From assembly GCA_021161105.1 (NCBI GenBank), contig JAGHBG010000194.1, positions 1 to 7,753 of the forward strand: DNA of 7,753 nt. Direction: 5' to 3'. Position 1 is the stretch's first letter; every line of letters starts with the position of its first letter. This DNA is from Thermotogaceae bacterium (GTDB lineage: Bacteria > Thermotogota > Thermotogae > Thermotogales > Thermotogaceae). The notes below the pieces were generated by a model that saw only the letters and a list, made by a program, of their open reading frames with translations, had not been told where the DNA came from and did not search any database. This document shows positions 7,735-7,753 of the stretch, one piece after another. Made by a program: the position numbers and the translations under genes.

Positions 7735-7753
7735 GTCATTCCGGACTTGATCC
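7735..7753 (+). repeat. REP-like hairpin, copy 2 (cut by the window end)
   Basis: GTCA is followed by the arm ATTCCGGA (sharing the A, 7738-7745), the spacer CTTGA (7746-7750) and TCC (7751-7753), which begins the complementary arm; the rest lies outside the window. From memory, palindromes of this type (GTCATTCCGGACTTGATCC continuing to GGAAT) are dispersed in many bacterial genomes. It faces copy 1 across 30 bases. Confidence 0.55.

Noticed and set aside
7508..7753. CRISPR array or tRNA gene
   Set aside because: There is no regularly spaced direct repeat and no cloverleaf; the only repetition is the inverted hairpin pair.

Overview
The window holds most of a tightly packed three-gene operon, all on the + strand. 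It encodes an SNF2-type helicase with a C-terminal DUF3883 domain (5' end cut off by the window edge), a DUF1156-type DNA methyltransferase, and a DUF499-type (COG1483-like) AAA+ ATPase. Beyond the last stop codon lie about 246 bases without a convincing gene. These end in two hairpin repeats that appear to be inverted copies of one REP-like family.

The organism is probably a bacterium. The DNA is AT-rich, the coding strand is purine-rich, arginine is often AGA/AGG, lysine and glutamate are abundant, and both internal genes have near-perfect Shine-Dalgarno sites. This fits a low-GC, possibly thermophilic bacterium, but the window has no taxonomic marker and I do not name a genus.

Layout: bases 2-2275, helicase (second RecA lobe, middle domain, coiled-coil stretch, DUF3883); 2265-4964, methyltransferase (11-base overlap); 4961-7507, ATPase (ATGA overlap); 7508-7677, noncoding with no clear terminator; 7678-7753, the inverted hairpin pair, the second copy cut by the window edge.

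Together the genes look like an anti-phage modification-restriction module. The methyltransferase would mark host DNA. The helicase, whose DUF3883 domain shows a PD-(D/E)XK-like D...ExK pattern, would process unmodified DNA. The ATPase would drive or gate the complex. From memory, the helicase and methyltransferase resemble DISARM class 1 (drmD and drmMI), the ATPase resembles the BrxC/PglY group of BREX, and the helicase-methylase-ATPase set corresponds to what defence-system catalogues call Hma. The module is therefore probably not wholly unknown, but its mechanism is poorly described and the DUF3883 fusion is its most interesting part. Genes upstream of the window could change the classification.
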